Positions 1 to 4,400 of a stretch of 6,101 nt of DNA are shown one piece after another. Location of the stretch: NCBI GenBank assembly GCA_002440065.1, contig DJRK01000021.1, positions 2,621 through 8,721 of the forward strand, in the 5' to 3' direction. A program made the translations under genes and the position numbers. The DNA is from Atopobium sp. UBA6362 (GTDB lineage Bacteria > Actinomycetota > Coriobacteriia > Coriobacteriales > Atopobiaceae). Each line of letters starts with the position of its first letter. The stretch's first letter is position 1. Under the pieces are notes generated by a model. That model did not search any database and had not been told where the DNA came from. It was given only the letters and a program-made list of their open reading frames with translations.

Positions 1-651
1 GAGAACGGCAACACCGTCGAGCCCGTCGAGCAGGCCGTCGTCGAGTGCCCGGGCGAGTACTCCGGCAAGGTCATCGAGGTCTTCGGCAACGCCGGCGGCA
101 CCATGTCCAGCATGGACACCGGCACCACGCAGACCCACCTCGAGTTCAAGATCCCGACCCGCGGCATCATGGGCCTGAAGAACCGCATCCTGAACGTCAC
201 CCACGGCGAGGCCGTCTTCTACCACACGTTCCTCGAGTACGGCCCCTACGCCGGCGAGATCGGCGTCCGCCAGAACGGCGCCATGATCTCCATGAGCACC
301 GAGAAGGCCGTGGCCTACGCGCTCGGTACCCTGCAGGAGCGCGGCCAGCTCTTCGTGGCCCCCGGCGACGAGTGCTACGAGGGCATGCTCGTGGGCGAGC
401 GCTCCAAGCCCGGTGACATGGTCGTGAACATCGCGCGCACCAAGTCGCTCGGCAACCAGCGCAGCTCCACGGCCGACATCGCCGTGCAGCTCACCCCGCC
501 GCGCACGTTCACGCTCGAGGAGGCGCTCGAGTACATCATGGACGACGAGCTTGTGGAGATCACCCCCGAGTCCATCCGTATGCGCAAGCGCATCCTGAAC
601 GAGACGGAGCGCCGCAAGTGGGCCGTCCGCAACGGCAAGGTCAAGAAGTAG
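1..651 (+). CDS. typA: TypA/BipA translational GTPase, C-terminal part (5' end outside window)
   Basis: The open frame runs from the window edge to TAG at 649-651 and gives the last 216 residues of a protein normally about 600-615 long. TypA/BipA is a ribosome-binding GTPase of the EF-G/LepA family, linked to ribosome assembly and stress or cold adaptation. The G domain and domain II lie upstream of the window. What is visible is the EF-G-like domain V (about window residues 16-95, including TRGIMGLKNR near 52-61) and the BipA-specific C-terminal domain (about 100-216). Family landmarks are GEIGVRQNGAMIS, KAVAYAL, ECYEGMLVGERS (124-135), DDELVEITPESIRMRKR and a short Arg/Lys-rich tail. These align from memory with E. 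coli BipA segments such as GEVGQRQNGVLIS and DDELVEVTPTSIRIRKR. There is no frameshift. The next gene does not overlap, and a two-hairpin repeat starts at the last base of the stop codon, so transcription may end there. The internal ATG at 103 is not the true start. Confidence 0.96.
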   Translation, partial: ENGNTVEPVEQAVVECPGEYSGKVIEVFGNAGGTMSSMDTGTTQTHLEFKIPTRGIMGLKNRILNVTHGEAVFYHTFLEYGPYAGEIGVRQNGAMISMSTEKAVAYALGTLQERGQLFVAPGDECYEGMLVGERSKPGDMVVNIARTKSLGNQRSSTADIAVQLTPPRTFTLEEALEYIMDDELVEITPESIRMRKRILNETERRKWAVRNGKVKK

Positions 652-734
652 CAATTTGGGGTCGGACCCCAAATTAAGGGTGCGAGAGGTGCGTCTTGCT
701 GGAGTGCGTGCTCCGGCGGACGCACCTCTCGCGT
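651..734 (+). repeat. Two-hairpin dispersed repeat, copy A
   Basis: This is an 84-bp element found three times in the window in the same orientation. It holds two inverted repeats in series. The first is AATTTGGGGTC (653-663) facing GACCCCAAATT (665-675), an 11-bp perfect palindrome around G664. The second is GCGAGAGGTGCGTC (682-695) facing GACGCACCTCTCGC (719-732), a 14-bp perfect stem. Its 23-nt loop can pair again as CTGGAG (699-704) with CTCCGG (711-716), with one G-U pair. The element starts on the last base of the typA stop codon. The GGGGTC-N-GACCCC core resembles palindromes found in other bacteria near REP-associated (RAYT) transposases, but that is recollection and no transposase gene is present here. 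Terminator, REP-like and MITE-like roles all remain possible. Confidence 0.93.
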
Positions 735-740
735 TATTCT
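682..740 (+). terminator. Possible intrinsic terminator of typA (second hairpin of repeat copy A)
   Basis: The 14-bp GC-rich stem 682-695/719-732 is followed by GTTATTCTT, which is T-rich but not a clean run of T. It lies about 30 nt past the typA stop codon with no gene between, so an end-of-transcript role is plausible. The weak T tract and the 23-nt loop, which folds again internally, are unlike a textbook terminator. Nearly the same structure recurs at 1154-1204, where no intact gene precedes it. Transcript-end protection is an alternative. Confidence 0.4.
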
Positions 741-815
741 TGGCGTCTCGCTACGGGCGGGCGTGTACCTCACGGGTATACTTGCTGCATTCAGCCTGCA
801 GGAAGAAAGGCCTCT

Positions 816-1076
816 ATGATGTGGGAATACGTGCGCTTCGAGGATGAGACGCAAGTGTCTTATTCGGATGTAAGGGACGACAATACGGTCCTCGTGACGG
901 TGGAGCGCCCACGCGATTGGGGCTTCGACACCGCCGAGTGCGTTTTACCTTCTTTCAAATGAGTGCGCAACGAGGGCTTTAACAAGTCTCAGCTCAAGGA
1001 ACTTGATGAATTCGTGCGTAACAACGCGCCGCTCATCATGCGCTTCGCCTATGAAGGTGGGCGCGTATATGCCTAG
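816..1076 (+). pseudogene. Small unrecognised gene interrupted by an in-frame TGA
   Basis: A frame opens at ATG 816 (or ATG 819, directly after it), preceded by GGAAGAAAGG at 801-810, a credible ribosome binding site. It reads 48 residues (MMWEYVRFEDETQVSYSD... to ...ECVLPSFK) and stops at TGA 960-962. The same frame continues without another stop for 37 codons (VRNEGFNKSQLKELDEFVR... to ...FAYEGGRVYA) to TAG 1074-1076. The downstream half is amphipathic and protein-like, and GTG 963 has no ribosome binding site. The simplest reading is an 86-residue cytosolic protein broken by one nonsense change, for example TGG (Trp) to TGA. A TATACT box at 777-782 could be a -10, but I see no good -35. 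I recognise no family. Direct repeat copies A and B flank the gene. Sequencing error or two short genuine ORFs cannot be excluded. Confidence 0.6.
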
Positions 1077-1122
1077 TCTGTTCCGAATGGGACCATACCT
1101 GATTTTTTTGGACGGGCGAGTT

Positions 1123-1206
1123 GCAATTTGGGGTCGGACCCCAAATTAAGGGTGCGAGAGGTGCGTCTTGCTGGAGTGCATGCTCCGGCGGACGCACCTC
1201 TCGCGT
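1123..1206 (+). repeat. Two-hairpin dispersed repeat, copy B
   Basis: This copy matches copy A over all 84 bases except one: A1180 replaces G708, in the apical loop of the second hairpin. The palindrome 1125-1135/1137-1147 and the 14-bp stem 1154-1167/1191-1204 are unchanged. Unlike copies A and C it does not begin at a stop codon. It is preceded by GAGTT and lies 46 nt past the end of the broken small gene. With copy A it brackets that gene, and with copy C it brackets the large surface-protein gene. Confidence 0.93.
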
Positions 1207-1220
1207 ATTTCTCGGCAGGT

Positions 1221-1265
1221 GAATGCACTTCTTGGCATTTTACGGTTGCGAGAAATGCACCTCTT
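1221..1265 (+). repeat. 13-bp imperfect direct repeat upstream of the surface-protein gene
   Basis: GAATGCACTTCTT (1221-1233) and AAATGCACCTCTT (1253-1265) differ at two positions and are 32 bp apart, about three DNA turns, so a protein dimer could bind both on one face. The flanking text also resembles degraded arms of the nearby 84-bp repeat: GCGAGAAATGCACC (1249-1262) against arm GCGAGAGGTGCGTC. They may therefore be eroded repeat remnants rather than operators. Either reading is tentative. Confidence 0.35.
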
Positions 1266-1314
1266 TTCATCAAAGGGGCGCCTATTTACCCATTGAAGTG
1301 AGGAGGGGGAACAT

Positions 1315-1407
1315 TTGCACATATACTTAGCTTGTATGTCTGTATCGCGGGGCCGCACCTGGCCTCGCTTACTTATGCAAATGAACCCTGAGAAAGGATT
1401 CCTATGA
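1315..1407 (+). CDS. Possible 30-codon leader ORF overlapping the next start codon
   Basis: TTG at 1315 opens a 30-codon frame ending at TGA 1405-1407, which overlaps the ATG of the large gene (1404-1406) in an ATGA junction typical of translational coupling. A consensus AGGAGG (1301-1306) lies 8 nt before the TTG, stronger than the large gene's own site. The peptide begins MHIYLACMSVSRGRTWP and ends MNPEKGFL, and it resembles no family I know. Arguments against it are the TTG start, codons such as TTA and ATA that are rare in GC-rich genes, and a TATACT box at 1322-1327 that would fall inside it if that is the promoter. It may be a coincidence of an AG-rich leader. Confidence 0.25.
   Translation: MHIYLACMSVSRGRTWPRLLMQMNPEKGFL
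1322..1327 (+). promoter_or_regulatory. Candidate -10 box for the surface-protein gene
   Basis: TATACT matches five of six bases of the sigma-70-type -10 consensus and would start transcription near 1334, leaving a leader of about 70 nt. The best upstream -35-like word, TTGAAG (1293-1298), is 23 bp away, too far for a standard promoter. At the normal distance the sequence is TGAGGA. If real, it is a weak or activator-dependent promoter. Confidence 0.3.
1347..1368 (+). promoter_or_regulatory. GC-rich hairpin in the 5' leader
   Basis: GCGGGGCC (1347-1354) pairs with GGCCTCGC (1361-1368) over 8 bp, including one G-U pair, around a six-base loop GCACCT. It ends 24 nt before the ribosome binding site and is followed by TTACTTAT, too poor in T to be a strong terminator. 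An mRNA 5' stabiliser or part of an attenuator are both possible. It overlaps the middle codons of the putative leader ORF. Confidence 0.4.
1393..1403 (+). promoter_or_regulatory. Ribosome binding site fixing the surface-protein start
   Basis: AAAGGA (1393-1398) lies 5 nt before ATG 1404. The frame from this ATG gives a Lys-Lys-led signal peptide, as expected for an exported protein, which supports this start over later ATG codons. Confidence 0.75.
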
Positions 1408-1490
1408 AGAAGGAACACCTGAACCAAGGCATCGCGGGCGCGGTGACGCTCGCGATGGTTCTGGGCCAAGTTCCTGCGCCGGCGCTCGCT
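1404..1490 (+). other. Signal peptide of the surface protein
   Basis: Residues 1-29 have a basic start (MKKEH), a hydrophobic core (IAGAVTLAMVLG) and a small-residue end PAPALA before Glu30, matching the Ala-X-Ala rule for Sec signal peptidase I. There is no lipobox Cys and no twin-Arg motif. Confidence 0.85.
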
Positions 1491-4400
1491 GAAGCCTTGA
1501 ACGAGGCAACGAGTCCGACGGCCCAGGAACAGACGACCGACGACGCCGTCAGCGGCGATGCGAGCGACGCATCGGCGAACGCTGACGCCGCTGCGCCCGC
1601 TGACGCGAATCGGGACGCGGCGAACGATGCCGATTCCGATGCCGTCGATACCGCAGCCGCGGCAATTGACCAGCAACAGGATTCCTCTAGTGATGAGGCC
1701 CAGCTCGATGACACCACCGTCAGCACCGACGTCGCCGCCGAGCAGAGCGCGAACAACCTCATTGCCGTGCAGGCGACTACGCCGTTGCGCTATTACGGCG
1801 GCAGCGTCCTCAAAAAAGGCGACGTTTCCGACTATGTGAAGAACAACGTGAGAGATGCAACCTCACTACGTATTGCCAAGGCCGGAACTTCTGATTGGGA
1901 AGAGATCACCGGTTGGGACGTAGTTATCATTAAGGACCAAGACTCCGACCTCGAACCTGGTTCATATTCGGTGCAGGAACGTAAGAAGACCGGAGGGCCT
2001 TGGTATAATCCCACGTATAAGTGGTTTGACTGCGGCTCCTTCTCTATTCAGCGCTACTGGACCGCTAAGTTCGGCGCGAACGGCTGCTCCGACGGCGGCG
2101 TGCTTATCGATGGCTCCGCGGCAACCAGCTACGACATCGATGAGGGTGCGGCCAAGACCTTCACGGTCAAGCAGGTCGAGGACTACGACCTCGTCTCCGT
2201 CAAGAACGGCGATGCCGAGCTCACGCCCAACGAGGACGGCTCCTACACCATCCCCAGCAACGCCGACTCCAACATCGTCGTCACCTACAAGGCCGCGACT
2301 CAGGCGGCCGTCGCGGTTGAGGGCGATGAGGGCCTCGCCAGCGTGACCATCGGCGGCGCCGAGCAGGACGCCGACGGCAACATCACCGTCAATTACAAGA
2401 AACCGGGCAGTATCGTCGCCGCGCCCAAGGATGGCTACGCCGTCACTGGCGTCGAGCTCGTGAACGATGCCGACGGCAGCACGGTCGAGGTCGGCAACGC
2501 GACGTTCGCCAACCGCGTCGCAACCGTCGCGAACGTGCCTGCCCTCGTTAAGGACGGCCACTATACCCTCAAGGTGAAGACCGTCAAGGCCTCGCTCGTC
2601 CTCAAGCAGGGCGCCACCATCAACGTGATCAAGGCCGACAAGAGCGAGTACGACCAGATCGTCTTTGATGCGCTGGTCGATTCAAGCGCGAGCGTTCCTG
2701 CGGGCATCTCGCTCAACGACGTGACGATCGAGTACAACGCCGGCGGCTCCAAGGGCTGGCAGCAGCTCGGCTACGAGCCGGACTGGATCGCAAGCCTCGG
2801 TGGCGCCCACGCCTTTGGGGCCGAGGACTCCGAGTCCATCCGCGTGACCTACAAGGGCAGCGACCAGTACCCGTCCGTCTCGGCTGAGCAGACCGTGCAG
2901 ATCGCCGCCATCACGCTCAAGCTCAACGACGGTGCCGAGGTCGCGACGCGCGGCCGTCAGTCGGGCGACTACAAGCAGATCGTCTTCGACGCCGCGTTCG
3001 ATGCCAAGGACAGCATCCCGGACGACCTGACGGTCGATGACCTCGAGATCAAGTACCTGTCCTATACGGCCTTTGGGTTTGATGCCTGGAAGGACCTTGA
3101 TGACGAGCCGAGCGCGGCCGAGCGTGCCATTGGCGGTCACGCCTTCGGCGAGGACGGCTACGATACCGAGACCGTTCAATTCACCTACAAAGGCAAGACG
3201 GCTACCTGCACCGTCAGAATCGTCGACGGTCGCTACAAGACCGAGATGTCGATCAACTCCAACGTCTCCATCGAGTACAACGCCGATGCCGCGACCATGC
3301 GCGAGGAGCTCTACAACAAGCTCAACCCGAGCGTGACCTACATCAATGACGACGGCGAGGTCGCGACCGTTCCCGGCCTTTCCGCCGACTCCTTTGAGTT
3401 CGACGGCCTCGACCTTCCCGCCGACGCCGGCGAGCACACGGGCGTGACCGTCAAGTTCAAGGGCACGAACAGCGAGGGCTCCCAGCTTGGCTACCAGCCT
3501 TGCAGCACCTCCGACGTGACCGTCACGGTGACCAAGGCTCCCGCCAAGGTCAAGGTCGCGAACACGAACCTCACCTACGGCGAGACCGTTTCCATCGCCG
3601 ACCTCGTCTCCTCCGACCCGAGCGTCGATGAGACCAAGCCCGTCACCGTGATCGCCGGCATCGACGGCGACGCGTCCGGCTATCTCTCGATCGACCTCAG
3701 CTACTACTCCCCGGAGGTTCAGGGCTTTCTTAATAAGTACCTCCATCTCGACCAGGGTATCTCGATGAGCGGGCTTCTCGACATCCTGAACAACGATGTG
3801 ACGATGTCCACTCTCAAATGGGCACTTAAGAATTTGGCGCAGGTCGAGAATCCCGACCAGATCATCGACGCTCTCAAGACCGTGCTCACTTCTTTGCAGA
3901 AGTACGGCCTGGACAACTCGACCATTGCACTGGGCGGTACGCCGAGCAAGGCCGGCGTCTATGTGGTCGCCGCCGCTACCACGAGCGGCAACTACAAGAC
4001 CGCCGTTGACCTTGGCTACTTGACCATCGCCCCCAAGACCGCCGACGTCTCGCTCGAGTGGGCCGAGGAGCTGCCTCACACTGCGCTGACCTACGATGAA
4101 GCGCAGGGATTCGACTTTGGCGTCAAGGCGTACGACGGCGATACCGATATCACCGATGCGGCGAACGTCCATGTGACCTATGCCGGCGTGACGACCGCCG
4201 GCGACGCGTACCTGAGCTCCGAGGCCCCGACCGAGCCCGGCACCTACACCCAGACGGCGACCGTGATCGGCGGCAACTACTTTGCCAAGCCCATCAGCCG
4301 TTTCTTCGCGATCAATCGCGTCGAGACCGAAGTCGTGCTCGCTGGCGACGACTTTACGTACAACGCCTCTCCGCAGCGTCCCACCGTTACGGTCTTCGAT

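Larger units (their letters stand above)
1077..1403. other. Long intergenic region before the large surface-protein gene
   Basis: These 327 bases hold no confident protein gene. In order they contain a seven-T run (1103-1109) without a convincing stem before it, repeat copy B (1123-1206), a 13-bp direct repeat (1221-1265), an AGGAGG sequence (1301-1306), a TATACT box (1322-1327), a GC-rich hairpin (1347-1368), and the ribosome binding site of the large gene (1393-1398). Frames on the minus strand that cross this stretch run through the palindromes and show no protein-like pattern. Confidence 0.7.

Noticed and set aside
375..854. Minus-strand open frame across the end of typA and repeat copy A
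   Set aside because: It is a shadow of the GC-rich coding strand and runs through the palindromes; it has no protein-like domain pattern.
960..962. TGA as a selenocysteine codon
   Set aside because: The protein is not a known selenoprotein type, and no convincing SECIS-like stem was seen directly after the TGA.
1077..1122. Seven-T run at 1103-1109 as a terminator of the small gene
   Set aside because: No stem of useful length precedes it; the best pairing is about four base pairs with mismatches.
651..1206. Integron attC sites, because hairpins separate gene-like cassettes
   Set aside because: The stems are perfect rather than imperfect with extrahelical bases, no GTTRRRY core site is seen at the ends, and no integrase is present.
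1293..1327. TTGAAG plus TATACT as a standard promoter
   Set aside because: The spacing of 23 bp is too long; only the TATACT box is kept, as a tentative -10.
2682..4172. Long minus-strand open frame of 496 codons inside the surface gene
   Set aside because: High GC third positions of the plus-strand gene keep this frame open; its translation is Val/Gly/Asp/Arg-rich without domains, whereas the plus strand has clear modules.
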